Source: CAYJAD01 sp964370015
GTDB lineage: Bacteria; Desulfobacterota; Desulfovibrionia; Desulfovibrionales; Desulfovibrionaceae
Reading direction: 5' to 3'
Assembly (NCBI GenBank): GCA_964370015.1
Contig: CAYJHD010000005.1
Coordinates: 1-61,893 of the forward strand
Length of the DNA: 61,893 nucleotides
Part shown: piece by piece, positions 1 to 7,895 of the stretch
Layout: each line of letters opens with the position of its first letter
How positions within the stretch are numbered: position 1 is the stretch's first letter
Program-made: the position numbers and the translations under genes
Notes under the pieces: generated by a model
The model's database searches: none
What the model saw: the letters and a program-made list of their open reading frames with translations, nothing else
What the model was told of the DNA's origin: nothing

Positions 1-2
1 AA

Positions 3-65
3 AATAATATGGACAATCAACACAGCTTCAATGAACAGCTCATAAAGCTTCAAGAAGTTGAATAA
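3..65 (+). CDS. 3' end of an unidentified gene (partial)
   Basis: An open frame enters from the left edge and ends at TAA 63-65, giving about 20 residues (NNMDNQHSFNEQLIKLQEVE). A strong intrinsic terminator starts five bases after the stop, which is the position expected for the end of a real gene. The fragment is polar and helix-prone and cannot be assigned to a family. It could be chance, because it is so short. Confidence 0.35.
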   Translation, partial: NNMDNQHSFNEQLIKLQEVE

Positions 66-69
66 AATA

Positions 70-100
70 AAGGCCCATGACTATATCATGGGCCTTTTTA
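70..100 (+). terminator. Intrinsic terminator
   Basis: Perfect 11-bp stem AAGGCCCATGA (70-80) / TCATGGGCCTT (86-96) with a 5-base loop, followed by T residues. It closes the gene entering from the left edge. Confidence 0.85.
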
Positions 101-212
101 GTGCTATGGTTGAGGCGTGTTTAGCAGCCTAGACGTTGCTTAGTGGTACGTCCTACAGTCAGGCAGTCAGTTTTTTAATAATTACTAAAAGCAGGCTGTT
201 CAAAAAGGGTTG
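101..212. other. Intergenic tail with an inverted-repeat fragment
   Basis: Non-coding spacer downstream of the minus-strand permease. Positions 191-205 (GCAGGCTGTTCAAAA) match, reverse-complemented, the right terminal repeat of the family-B element at 37388-37516. This may be a remnant of that element. Confidence 0.35.
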
Positions 213-1388
213 CTACATGAAGAACTGGAAAAAATACCCAGCCCCCACAGCCATAATCATGACCACAGCCAAGAATGCCGCAATGACCTGCCATTTGAAG
301 AGTGATTTAAGCAAAATCACTTCCGTTAAGGAAGCACCGCCGCCGCCAATGATTAAAGCCATGACGGCCCCAAGGCCCATGCCCTTACCCACCAACACCG
401 CCGAAAGAGGAATGAGTGCTTCCACACGCACATACAATGGAATACCAATGACGGCGGCCACGGGCACTGCCAAGAGGGAATCTCCGCTGGCATAGGTGGC
501 AATGAAGTCTTGTGGCACAAAGCCGTAAATGACGGAACCCAAGGTGACACCCAAAAGCAGATAGGGCAACACTTGTTTAAATTGTGTGTAGCCATCAACC
601 AGTGCCAAGCGTATTTTTTGGTCAAGGCTTTGTCCTTGGGGTTTTGGTGCGCTGCCACAACAAGACCCCGATGTGGATTCTGCCTTGGAGGCACAGCAGG
701 ATTCTTGTTTAGGTTCTTGTTTGGATTCTGGTGCACAGCAAGAGCTGACTTCAGGAGCTGAGGTGCAACAAGAAAGAGGCTGCAAAGATGGCGCAGGTGC
801 ACAACAGGATTCTTGTTTAGTTTCCTGCTTTGGCTCGGGCGTACAACAAGCTTGTGCAGGTTCTGACTGAGCTTCTGATGTGCAACAAGAGCTACTTTGC
901 GCAGGTGCAGAGGAGCAACAAGACGCGGTGCTTTGCATGCCATCTAAAGGCTTCACATGACGCTCAAAGCCCATGCCGTGCAAGACCACACCGGCCACCA
1001 CCGAGAGCACCAAGGCAAAGGCGGTGTATATGAGGGTGACTTTAAGGCCAAAGGTGGCCACAAAAAGCCCTATGATGATGGGGTTGAGCAAGGGCGAGGC
1101 AAAGAGAAATGTGAGGGTGGGGCCAAAACCGGCCTTGGCCTTCAAAAGCCCACGCAACATGGGAATGGTGGAGCAGGTGCAAAAGGGCGTTATGGCACCA
1201 AGGCCGGCTGCCATTAAGTAGCCACGTCCTTTGGAAGCACCAAGCAATTTTTGTATCTTACTGTCCGGTATATACTGTTGCAATAGGGATACACCGGCTG
1301 AAATGATGATAAATAAGATGGAAAGTTCCACCGCTAAAAAAGCGAACATGCCTAGGGCATCTTTGATCATGGGCATATATTCTTGCAT
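213..1388 (-). CDS. SO_0444-type metal efflux permease with cysteine-pair linker
   Basis: A 391-residue membrane permease of the DUF318/ArsP-like family. The layout matches the group annotated as SO_0444 family Cu/Zn efflux transporters: an N-terminal helix block with a TPFCTCSTIP motif, a long cytoplasmic-type linker, and a C-terminal helix block with the family's GGGGASLTE stretch. The linker (about residues 150-255) carries eight separate Cys-Cys pairs in Ser/Ala/Pro/Glu/Gln-rich spacers, several preceded by KQE. Export of a thiophilic metal, with the pairs capturing metal, is inferred from family knowledge. ATG at 1388 is chosen because AAGGAG lies six bases upstream; the longer frame would start at TTG 1394 overlapping that site. 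It is divergent from an ArsR regulator. Confidence 0.8.
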   Translation of the reverse strand: MQEYMPMIKDALGMFAFLAVELSILFIIISAGVSLLQQYIPDSKIQKLLGASKGRGYLMAAGLGAITPFCTCSTIPMLRGLLKAKAGFGPTLTFLFASPLLNPIIIGLFVATFGLKVTLIYTAFALVLSVVAGVVLHGMGFERHVKPLDGMQSTASCCSSAPAQSSSCCTSEAQSEPAQACCTPEPKQETKQESCCAPAPSLQPLSCCTSAPEVSSCCAPESKQEPKQESCCASKAESTSGSCCGSAPKPQGQSLDQKIRLALVDGYTQFKQVLPYLLLGVTLGSVIYGFVPQDFIATYASGDSLLAVPVAAVIGIPLYVRVEALIPLSAVLVGKGMGLGAVMALIIGGGGASLTEVILLKSLFKWQVIAAFLAVVMIMAVGAGYFFQFFM

Positions 1389-1406
1389 ACGCAACTCCTT
1401 GATGAA

Positions 1407-1434
1407 TTATATTTCTAGAATAATGGAAATATAA
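1407..1434. promoter_or_regulatory. Candidate ArsR operator
   Basis: Perfect 9-bp inverted repeat TTATATTTC (1407-1415) / GAAATATAA (1426-1434) separated by 10 bases, between the divergent permease and ArsR genes. It covers the -10 element of the permease promoter and abuts the shared -35 region, so binding there would block permease transcription. Assignment to the adjacent ArsR protein is inference. Confidence 0.65.
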
Positions 1435-1444
1435 AATTTGTCAA
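1417..1444 (-). promoter_or_regulatory. Sigma-70-type promoter of the permease
   Basis: TTGACA (1444-1439) and TATTCT (1422-1417) on the minus strand, 16-base spacer. The predicted start is near 1410, about 22 bases before the ATG. It overlaps the palindromic operator. Confidence 0.65.
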
Positions 1445-1466
1445 GACTCTTTTTTTGCTTTATGCT
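1438..1466 (+). promoter_or_regulatory. Sigma-70-type promoter of the ArsR gene
   Basis: TTGTCA (1438-1443), 17 bases, TATGCT (1461-1466). Its -35 hexamer shares five bases with the opposite -35 of the permease promoter, so the two divergent promoters compete for the same DNA. Confidence 0.55.
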
Positions 1467-1497
1467 AGCTTTGCTTATTAAAGCTTGCGAGGTAACT

Positions 1498-1860
1498 ATG
1501 GAATTAGATATTGCTGCAGCCTTATTGAAAGAATTGGGGCATCCCACACGCCTTTCCATCTATAGGCAATTGGTGGTGGCTGGAGAGCAAGGCCTTGCTG
1601 TGGGAGAGGTGCAAAAAGAGCTTAATATCCCAGCATCCACCTTGAGCCATCACATATCGGCCTTGGTGGCGGTAGGCCTAGTGAAGCAAAGGCGTGAAGG
1701 GCGTACGCTTTACTGTACGACACAATACGCCACGCTGGAAAAGTTGCTACATTTTATGACAGATCAATGCTGTTCAGGTTCTGATACAGAGACTGTGACC
1801 ATAGGCTCTAAGCCCATGAACTCTGATGTGAACTACTGGAAGCAGCACAGTCAATGGTAA
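1498..1860 (+). CDS. ArsR/SmtB-family transcriptional repressor
   Basis: A 120-residue winged-helix regulator. The recognition region contains the family-typical segment around ASTLSHHISAL, followed by a beta-wing (VKQRREGRTLYC). A Cys-Cys pair near the C-terminus (DQCCSG) is a plausible metal or metalloid ligand and echoes the Cys-Cys pairs of the divergent permease. ATG 1498 is chosen over the longer frame from 1438 because GAGG stands five bases upstream and the family N-terminus (AAALLKELGHPTR) follows at once; the longer frame would place coding sequence over the promoter. It probably represses itself and the permease through the 1407-1434 palindrome. The inducing metal cannot be read from sequence. 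Confidence 0.88.
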   Translation: MELDIAAALLKELGHPTRLSIYRQLVVAGEQGLAVGEVQKELNIPASTLSHHISALVAVGLVKQRREGRTLYCTTQYATLEKLLHFMTDQCCSGSDTETVTIGSKPMNSDVNYWKQHSQW

Positions 1861-1886
1861 GAAGAAAATAGGTGTTTGCCATAAAA

Positions 1887-1917
1887 AAAGGCACAGCCTC
1901 GCGGTTGTGCCTTTTTT
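1887..1917. terminator. Bidirectional intrinsic terminator
   Basis: Twelve-pair stem (1887-1898 / 1903-1914, one G-T pair) with loop TCGC, A-run on the left and T-run on the right. It separates the convergent ArsR gene and the nitronate monooxygenase-like gene. Confidence 0.85.
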
Positions 1918-1936
1918 ATATGAATGAGTATGTATG

Positions 1937-3064
1937 TTACGCTGTCAAAAGGCTTTTGGTGCCAGCACCTTTGCTTGCTTCTTCAAATTCTTTTTGTAAA
2001 GACTCCATGAGCTCTCGAACAGACATGATGGCGTCCACCTTCCATACATTGGAGCCGCAAAAGGCAAAGCCTTTTTCCAAATTGCCACGCATGGCGCTGA
2101 TAAGAGCCATGGCTATGCAGTAAGGGGCTCTTTCTTGTTCGCAAGAGTGCAGACATTTAAGAGCGCATTTGAAGGGTCTTTTTTTGCCTTCGCGATAGGC
2201 GTCTACGAAAGTACCACTGAGAGCGCGTCCGGGCATGCCTACGGGACTTTTAATGATGGTGATGTCGTCTTGTGTGGCGTTTACAAAAGCTTGCTTAAAA
2301 CGAATGTCAGCGTCGCACTCATGGGTGGCCACAAAGCGTGTACCCATTTGTACGCCAGAAGCGCCAAGGTTGAGCATGTGCTGAATGTCAGCACCGCTAT
2401 ACACGCCACCGCCAGCGATGACGGGGATGGCACGGCCCACTTGGTCTTCGAGTTTTTTTACCACGTCCACCAATTCTGGTACCAATTTCTCCAAAGCAAA
2501 GTCGGGGCTGTCCAAGTCTTCAGCTTTAAAGCCAAGATGGCCGCCGGCCTTGGGGCCTTCAAGTACAAAGGCGTCAGGCATATAGTCAGAGCTTTTCATC
2601 CACTTTCTCGCTAAAATGGAAGCGGCTCTGGCAGAAGAGACGATGGGTACAAGCTTGGTGCGAAATTCTTCTTTCTTTTGTTCGCAAACATCGCGGAAAA
2701 TTTTGGGAAGCTCGGTGGGCAAACCAGCACCGGAAAAAATCACGTCGGCGCGATTTTCAATGGAGGCTTTAACCAAATCGCTAAAAGTGGTCAGGGCCAC
2801 CATGATATTGATACCGATAATGCCGGAGGTAATCTCGCGGGCTTTTTGTATTTCTTGACGCAAAGCGCGCACATTGGCTTCTATGGGATTGGTGGCCACG
2901 TCAGGTTCTTTCATGCCGATCATGGCACCGGCTATGACGCCAATACCGCCTTCTTTGGCCACGGCAGAAGCTAAACCGGAAAGGGAAATCCCTACACCCA
3001 TGCCGCCCTGAATGATGGGAAGCTTGGCTGTGAGGTCGCCAATTTGCAAACTTGGTAAACTCAT
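1937..3064 (-). CDS. Nitronate monooxygenase / FabK-like flavin oxidoreductase
   Basis: A 375-residue FMN-dependent TIM-barrel protein of the 2-nitropropane dioxygenase family. Visible family features are the N-terminal PIIQGGMGVGIS motif, GIIGINIMVA, a central GPKAGGHLG phosphate-binding loop, PVIAGGGV, and GVQMGTRFVAT near the C-terminal part of the barrel. Members oxidise nitronates or act as enoyl-ACP reductases or quinone reductases; the substrate cannot be told from sequence, so a broad name is used. The second ATG (3064) is preferred because GGAG sits seven bases upstream, against one base for the first ATG. It is transcribed alone and converges on the ArsR gene. Confidence 0.82.
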   Translation of the reverse strand: MSLPSLQIGDLTAKLPIIQGGMGVGISLSGLASAVAKEGGIGVIAGAMIGMKEPDVATNPIEANVRALRQEIQKAREITSGIIGINIMVALTTFSDLVKASIENRADVIFSGAGLPTELPKIFRDVCEQKKEEFRTKLVPIVSSARAASILARKWMKSSDYMPDAFVLEGPKAGGHLGFKAEDLDSPDFALEKLVPELVDVVKKLEDQVGRAIPVIAGGGVYSGADIQHMLNLGASGVQMGTRFVATHECDADIRFKQAFVNATQDDITIIKSPVGMPGRALSGTFVDAYREGKKRPFKCALKCLHSCEQERAPYCIAMALISAMRGNLEKGFAFCGSNVWKVDAIMSVRELMESLQKEFEEASKGAGTKSLLTA

Positions 3065-3187
3065 ATACATACTCCATGAGAAGAATTTTGTTTTTTAATG
3101 GATTAGTATACGGCGTAAAGGGGAAATGAGCAACACTTCTTTTGACGTGGGCTAATTTTCAGCAAAAAGTGCTGTTTGGGCAAAACT

Positions 3188-3224
3188 AAAGCCCCCTAAT
3201 CTTTTGTGAGACGGGGGCTTTATG
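3188..3224 (-). terminator. Bidirectional intrinsic terminator
   Basis: Perfect 9-bp stem AAAGCCCCC (3188-3196) / GGGGGCTTT (3213-3221). It lies just downstream of the 28-residue membrane peptide gene on the minus strand and probably ends its transcript. Confidence 0.7.
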
Positions 3225-3268
3225 TTATCCTACAGCTTGGTGAGCTAGTGGGATAAAATAGGCTTACA

Positions 3269-3355
3269 TTAAGCTAAAACGTGGCTAGCAATGCCAGATA
3301 CCATTACGAGGCTCCAGAATGCAAATACGGCGTATACAACTTTCTCATTTTTCAT
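3269..3355 (-). CDS. 28-residue single-helix membrane peptide
   Basis: A small open frame on the minus strand with a strong Shine-Dalgarno (GGGAG, 3367-3363) seven bases before ATG 3355 and an intrinsic terminator about 50 bases after its stop. The peptide has a short charged N-terminus (MKNEK), then an unbroken hydrophobic stretch (VVYAVFAFWSLVMVSGIASH, residues 6-25) ending in VLA. This is the profile of a small transmembrane protein of the kind that associates with respiratory complexes or transporters. I do not recognise the sequence. It stands alone between the nitronate monooxygenase and the histidine kinase, with an AT-rich leader upstream, so it appears to be its own transcription unit. 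Confidence 0.6.
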   Translation of the reverse strand: MKNEKVVYAVFAFWSLVMVSGIASHVLA

Positions 3356-3370
3356 GACGATTCTCCCTTT

Positions 3371-3618
3371 TGTTAAAGTGTTTTAAGGGTTTGCTGTTGA
3401 AAATTCATTCAGCCATTCCCTCAGTAAATTCACACTAGCAAAGTTTTAAAATAAAAGACAAGTAAAAAATACATTTGTGAAAAGAAATATTTGATTTTTT
3501 TATTTTCAAACATTTCAAATAATTATACGAGTAATGGGTTTTTATTCACAAGATAAATATCACAAGCGCGATTTTTTTGGCCTCATACTTGCTAAGGCGC
3601 ATAAATGCTCAAAAGAAG
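3371..3618. other. AT-rich intergenic leader
   Basis: Non-coding AT-rich DNA upstream of the 28-residue peptide gene. A weak minus-strand promoter (TTGTCT, then TAGTGT after 18 bases) is possible within it. No other gene is seen. Confidence 0.4.
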
Positions 3619-3651
3619 ACCGCTCAAAATCCAAAGGGAAATTTGAGCGGT
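3619..3651 (-). terminator. Intrinsic terminator of the histidine kinase gene
   Basis: Ten-bp stem ACCGCTCAAA (3619-3628) / TTTGAGCGGT (3642-3651). T-rich sequence follows on both strands. It is downstream of the kinase on the minus strand. Confidence 0.7.
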
Positions 3652-3708
3652 TTTGTAAGGTATTTATTTTTTATTTTGTATATTAGCTAGATATGTGCGT
3701 ATGCGCCG

Positions 3709-6063
3709 CTAGGGCTGTTCTTCACAAAGCCACTGATGTAACACAACCATGAGATTGTGCGGGTCGATGGGCTTAGTTAAATAGTCATTAAGGCCCACGG
3801 CAATGCCCTTTTCCTTATCTTCCTTCATGGCGTTGGCTGTGACAGCAATGATGGGCAAATCTTCCACGGCAAATTGCTCACGGATAATTTTAGTGGCTTG
3901 GATGCCGTCCATGACAGGCATTTGCATATCCATAAGAATCAGGTCGTAGCTGTCTTTTTGGGTCATATCCACAGCTATTTGCCCATTGTCTGCCATGGAA
4001 ATGGTGGCTTCAGTTTTCTGGAGCAATTCTTCCATGATGAGCTGGTTAATCATATTATCTTCCACCACAAGAATATGCTTGCCCTTTAAGGAAAGATGCT
4101 GCGCAATATCTTCTTCTACCTTTTGTACCAATTGTGTTTGCTTATCTTCGGCGGGATCAAGCATAAGTATTATGGTAAAGGTGGTGCCTTGACCAACCTC
4201 GCTTTCCACCAAGAGGGCGCCGCCCATGAGCTCAATGATTTGCTTGCTGATGACAAGGCCAAGGCCAGTGCCGCCAAAGCGACGCGTGATGGATGCATCG
4301 GCCTGCGCAAAAGGTTTAAAGAGGTGTTCGCCTTGCTCTTGAGAAAAGCCAATGCCTGTATCTTGCACTTGAATGGCCACAGGTATGCGGCCTTCAGGTA
4401 TTTCTAATTTTTCAGCCAAATCTGCACCGTCAAAACAGTGAACGGAGACGGAACCCTTTTCGGTAAATTTAATGGCATTGCCCACCAAGTTGTTGAGCAC
4501 TTGGCCAAGGCGCACTCGGTCACCTATATAATGAGGGTTGAGGTCTTTTTCCACATCAAAGGTCAGCGCAATGCCCTTATTGGCGGCCACGTCATGATAA
4601 ATGGTGATGATTTGATCACCCACATCATGAATATTAAAATGTGTATTTTCCAGCTCAAACATGCCGGCTTCAATTTTGGACGTATCCAAAACGTTATTGA
4701 TGATGCCCAGCAGGCTCTTTCCGGAAACTTCAATTTTTTGCACATAGTCGCGCTTTTTTTCGGCCTCATCTTCATTGGTGAGATAGAGGTGCGCAAGGCC
4801 AATGACAGCATTGAGTGGGGTGCGGATTTCGTGGCTCATGTTGGCCAAAAATTCACTCTTCATGCGGCTGGCATCGTCGGCTTTTTTTACCATGGAGCGC
4901 ATGGAGCCCACCATCACTTGCAAGGCATTATAAAGAACACCAAGTTCATCATCACGCTTAAATTGGTCGAGATTTTGGCCTCGTTCAGTGGCGACAGTTT
5001 GCCCTTTCTTGCCCTTGATGGAGCGGAGCATGTCTTGCCAAGCGTATTTTATTTGATAGAAAATTCCTTGCTCTGTGTCACGCAAGTCAAGGTCGTTATC
5101 TAGCACTCCTTGAGAAATTTGTTCAGCATAGCGCACGGCTTTAAGCAAAGCGTCCACTATATTTTTTACAAAAAGATAGATGATGGCTGCAAGAACAAGC
5201 AATATAAGGATGGAAAGGGCCGTTACTTCGTTGCGCACTCTGTCGCCGGGGGCAGCCAATTCGCCAAGGTCAAGCACTGCGCCGGCAATCCACTTGGTTT
5301 CCGGCAGGACATCAAAGTACACACGCTTACTGCGTCCGTCTTCGTCAAAGGTTAAGCTCCCTGAGCCTTGCACCAAGATGTCGCGTCCCCAATCGCTTTC
5401 AAAAAGATTTTTACTCAAAACCTTGGAGCTATCTTTATGGATGAACACGGAACCATTTTTATCGGAAACAAAAATATATCCCATTTCGCCAAGGTGCATT
5501 CTGTCACTCATGGTGTCAGTCAATTTGGATACATTGTACACAACGCCGATGATGGCATTATTTTCGAGGGAATAGACGGGGGAAGCTACAGCGTAGACCA
5601 CCATGTTTTTGTAGCGATAGGGCGCACTTACAGAAACTTTACCCAGCATGGCTTCTTGAAAAAAAGCTTGTCTGGAGATATCATCACCAATGAAGTCTTC
5701 ATTGGTGTGGTCCAAAATACTGCCTCTGGGACTGGCAATGCCAATGTCCACATAATAATAGGTGTTTTTCATGTTCACAATACGGCTGCGCGCATCATGA
5801 GCATAGGCAAGGTGCAAGTTCACATCTTGCGAGAGGAATGGTTGCAAAATGCCAGTTTGGGCGAGGGATATGGCATTTAAAATGTTAAAATCAAGACCGG
5901 CTTTTAATTCCACCAAAGCATTGGCAATGGCCATTTTTTGCAAAGAGGTGTTGGTCTCCTTCAAGGTGTCCATGCCTCTTTCGTAGGTATACAAAGTAGA
6001 ACCAAAAAGTCCAGCTGCCGCAGTGATAAGCACTGGCAGTAAAATCTTAAGCAGAATATTCAA
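3709..6063 (-). CDS. Membrane hybrid sensor histidine kinase
   Basis: 784 residues. A signal-anchor helix (residues 4-26), a periplasmic double-Cache-like sensor (about 30-275), a second helix (about 282-302), a linker, a dimerisation/phosphoacceptor domain with SHEIRTPLNAV (His 411), an ATPase domain with the N-box around Asn 529 and the glycine boxes DTGIGF and GGTGLGL, and a C-terminal receiver with the phospho-acceptor Asp 712 in LILMDMQMPVMDG and a conserved Lys in YLTKP. It should sense an external small molecule and phosphorylate its own receiver; no Hpt domain or response-regulator partner is in the window. The start is TTG 6063, supported by GGAG seven bases upstream. Monocistronic and divergent from pal. 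Confidence 0.9.
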   Translation of the reverse strand: MNILLKILLPVLITAAAGLFGSTLYTYERGMDTLKETNTSLQKMAIANALVELKAGLDFNILNAISLAQTGILQPFLSQDVNLHLAYAHDARSRIVNMKNTYYYVDIGIASPRGSILDHTNEDFIGDDISRQAFFQEAMLGKVSVSAPYRYKNMVVYAVASPVYSLENNAIIGVVYNVSKLTDTMSDRMHLGEMGYIFVSDKNGSVFIHKDSSKVLSKNLFESDWGRDILVQGSGSLTFDEDGRSKRVYFDVLPETKWIAGAVLDLGELAAPGDRVRNEVTALSILILLVLAAIIYLFVKNIVDALLKAVRYAEQISQGVLDNDLDLRDTEQGIFYQIKYAWQDMLRSIKGKKGQTVATERGQNLDQFKRDDELGVLYNALQVMVGSMRSMVKKADDASRMKSEFLANMSHEIRTPLNAVIGLAHLYLTNEDEAEKKRDYVQKIEVSGKSLLGIINNVLDTSKIEAGMFELENTHFNIHDVGDQIITIYHDVAANKGIALTFDVEKDLNPHYIGDRVRLGQVLNNLVGNAIKFTEKGSVSVHCFDGADLAEKLEIPEGRIPVAIQVQDTGIGFSQEQGEHLFKPFAQADASITRRFGGTGLGLVISKQIIELMGGALLVESEVGQGTTFTIILMLDPAEDKQTQLVQKVEEDIAQHLSLKGKHILVVEDNMINQLIMEELLQKTEATISMADNGQIAVDMTQKDSYDLILMDMQMPVMDGIQATKIIREQFAVEDLPIIAVTANAMKEDKEKGIAVGLNDYLTKPIDPHNLMVVLHQWLCEEQP

Positions 6064-6251
6064 TCTAACTCTCCAAACTAAAACCCTTAGTACATTAACT
6101 AACCACTATTGATGCATATGACAAGTGAAAAAAAGAGTTAATTCAAAGGTAAGTACTGTACTATGTTTTTGGAGGTGTATTTCAAAGCCGGGTAATGTCA
6201 TAAAAAATACTAGTTTTTTCTGCACAAACATGGTAGTTGGTTTCAAGTTGT

Positions 6252-6265
6252 TGTAAATTTTTACA
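6252..6265. promoter_or_regulatory. Perfect short palindrome upstream of pal
   Basis: TGTAAA (6252-6257), TT, TTTACA (6260-6265) in the divergent region between the kinase and pal. It is AT-rich and could be a protein-binding site or chance; no regulator is assigned. Confidence 0.3.
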
Positions 6266-6329
6266 GATATTAAACGAAAGCAAAGCTGTTACTAGTTTAA
6301 ATTTATTACTTTTTTTGAGGAGGATCTTC

Positions 6330-6806
6330 ATGAAACGTTTAGCACTCTTAGTTGTGTTGGTATGCGCTCTTGGCGCAGGCTTTGGTTGTTCATCCAAGTC
6401 TGCCAATACTGGGGAAGTCCCACCTGTGGAGAGCCATTGGACACCACAAGAGCAAACTGCCATCCAACAAATCACCGATGGCCGTGTGCATTTTGAATTT
6501 AATAAGTACGACATCACAGCCGAAGGTAAGCAAGTTCTTGCACAAAAGGCTGAGCTTATGAAAGCTAATCCACGTATTCGTGTGCGCATCGAAGGTAACT
6601 GCGACGAAAGAGGCACCCAAGAATATAACTTGGCCCTTGGCGAGCGCCGCGCCCGTGCTGCATTTGAATACCTTGTGCTTTTGGGTGTAAATCCAGCACA
6701 AATGGAGCTTTTAAGCTTTGGTAAGGAAAATCCCATAGTTTCCGGTACCGGTGAAGCCGTGTGGGCGCAAAATCGCCGTGACGACTTCAAGGTTATCAAT
6801 TACTAA
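6330..6806 (+). CDS. pal: Peptidoglycan-associated lipoprotein Pal
   Basis: A 158-residue outer-membrane lipoprotein. Residues 1-19 are a lipoprotein signal ending at a lipobox-like GFGC, with Cys 20 as lipid anchor; Gly at position -3 is slightly atypical. The C-terminal OmpA-like domain contains VHFEFNKYDI, RIEGNCDERGTQEYN and LGERRARAAFEYL, with the diaminopimelate-binding Asp and Arg of the family. Pal tethers the outer membrane to peptidoglycan within the Tol-Pal system, but no tol genes are seen upstream here. ATG 6330 follows a strong AGGAGG site six bases away; the longer frame from 6237 has none. Confidence 0.92.
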   Translation: MKRLALLVVLVCALGAGFGCSSKSANTGEVPPVESHWTPQEQTAIQQITDGRVHFEFNKYDITAEGKQVLAQKAELMKANPRIRVRIEGNCDERGTQEYNLALGERRARAAFEYLVLLGVNPAQMELLSFGKENPIVSGTGEAVWAQNRRDDFKVINY

Positions 6807-6828
6807 GATTTTCTTGACGAAATTTGTA

Positions 6829-6860
6829 AAAAGGGGGAGCGTAAAACTTCCCCTTTTTTT
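6829..6860 (+). terminator. Intrinsic terminator after pal
   Basis: Stem 6829-6838 / 6848-6857 (AAAAGGGG against CCCCTTTT plus two inner pairs) followed by further T residues. Confidence 0.85.
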
Positions 6861-6884
6861 ATGCAAAATCATTACGAGGTTATT

Positions 6885-7856
6885 ATGAATATAGTAGTAC
6901 TGGATGGAGAAATTTTAAATCCTGGTGACATGTCATGGGCCCCCTTGGAAGCTTTGGGCACGGTGACCGTGTATGCTGATACGCAAGCTGAAGATCTTTT
7001 GGAGCGCGCCCGCACGGCGGATGTGCTTATTACCAATAAAACACGCCTTGATGGTGCAAGCATAGAGCAATTGCCTAACCTTAAATATATTGGCGTCACG
7101 GCTACGGGGTATGATGTGGTGGACATTGTGGCTGCCGCCAAGCGTGGTATTCCCGTGTGTAACGTGGTGGCCTACGGTGTAGGCACTGTGGCACAGCATG
7201 TGATGGCACTTATTTTGGAATTGAGCAGAAAAATTACTCAGCACAGCGATAGCGTGAAAAAGGGTGAATGGAATGCGCGTAACGAATGGTGCTACTGGCT
7301 TTCCCCTTTGCGTGACTTTGGCGACATGCGTATGGGCGTGGTGGGATTTGGTAATATAGGCCAAGAAGTGGGACGCATGGCCCATGCCTTGGGTATGCAA
7401 GTGCAAGCCTTTAATCGTTCTCCCAAGCCACAACCGGAATATCCTTGCGAATATGTTGATTTGGATACGCTTTTTGCCACATCCGATGTTATTTCTTTGC
7501 ATTGCCCTTTGACGGATGAGTCTCGTGGCTTTGTCAATGCGGCGCGCATTGCCACCATGAAGCAAGGTGCCATACTCATCAACACGGCTCGCGGCCCCTT
7601 GGTGGATGAAAAAGCCGCGGCTGTGGCTTTGCACAGCGGACATCTCGGCGGTCTTGGTACCGATGTTCTTTCCACCGAACCTCCCACCACGGATAATCCT
7701 TTACTGACGGCACCCAATTGTCTCATTACGCCACATATAGCTTGGGCGACGTTGAAAGCCAGAGCCAATATTTTGCGTTTAGCCAGCGAAAACCTTGCCG
7801 CATGGCAGCAGGGCAAAGCACAAAATGTGGTGAACGGGCACTTGTTTGACCAATAG
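6885..7856 (+). CDS. D-2-hydroxyacid dehydrogenase (glycerate/hydroxypyruvate type)
   Basis: A 323-residue NAD-dependent dehydrogenase. The Rossmann motif GFGNIGQEVGRM is in mid-protein, the catalytic Arg lies in INTARGPLVDE and the catalytic His in PHIAWAT, with the acid in the following helix. The sequence is closest in feel to glycerate dehydrogenase (hydroxypyruvate reductase) rather than to lactate or phosphoglycerate dehydrogenases, since it lacks a C-terminal ACT domain. It probably interconverts hydroxypyruvate or glyoxylate with the D-hydroxyacid. ATG 6885 is chosen over 6861 because GAGG lies seven bases upstream and the fold starts at once with MNIVVLDG. The next gene follows after 39 bases and is probably co-transcribed. 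Confidence 0.85.
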   Translation: MNIVVLDGEILNPGDMSWAPLEALGTVTVYADTQAEDLLERARTADVLITNKTRLDGASIEQLPNLKYIGVTATGYDVVDIVAAAKRGIPVCNVVAYGVGTVAQHVMALILELSRKITQHSDSVKKGEWNARNEWCYWLSPLRDFGDMRMGVVGFGNIGQEVGRMAHALGMQVQAFNRSPKPQPEYPCEYVDLDTLFATSDVISLHCPLTDESRGFVNAARIATMKQGAILINTARGPLVDEKAAAVALHSGHLGGLGTDVLSTEPPTTDNPLLTAPNCLITPHIAWATLKARANILRLASENLAAWQQGKAQNVVNGHLFDQ

Positions 7857-7895
7857 CGACATGGCGCTGTCATATATCTTTTGTAGGGTGAAGGC

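Noticed and set aside
4438..5103. 221-codon open frame antisense to the histidine kinase
   Set aside because: It is the mirror of a clear kinase domain and has no family features.
6165..6178. A GGAGG-like site upstream of pal as an extra small gene
   Set aside because: No open frame of useful length follows it.
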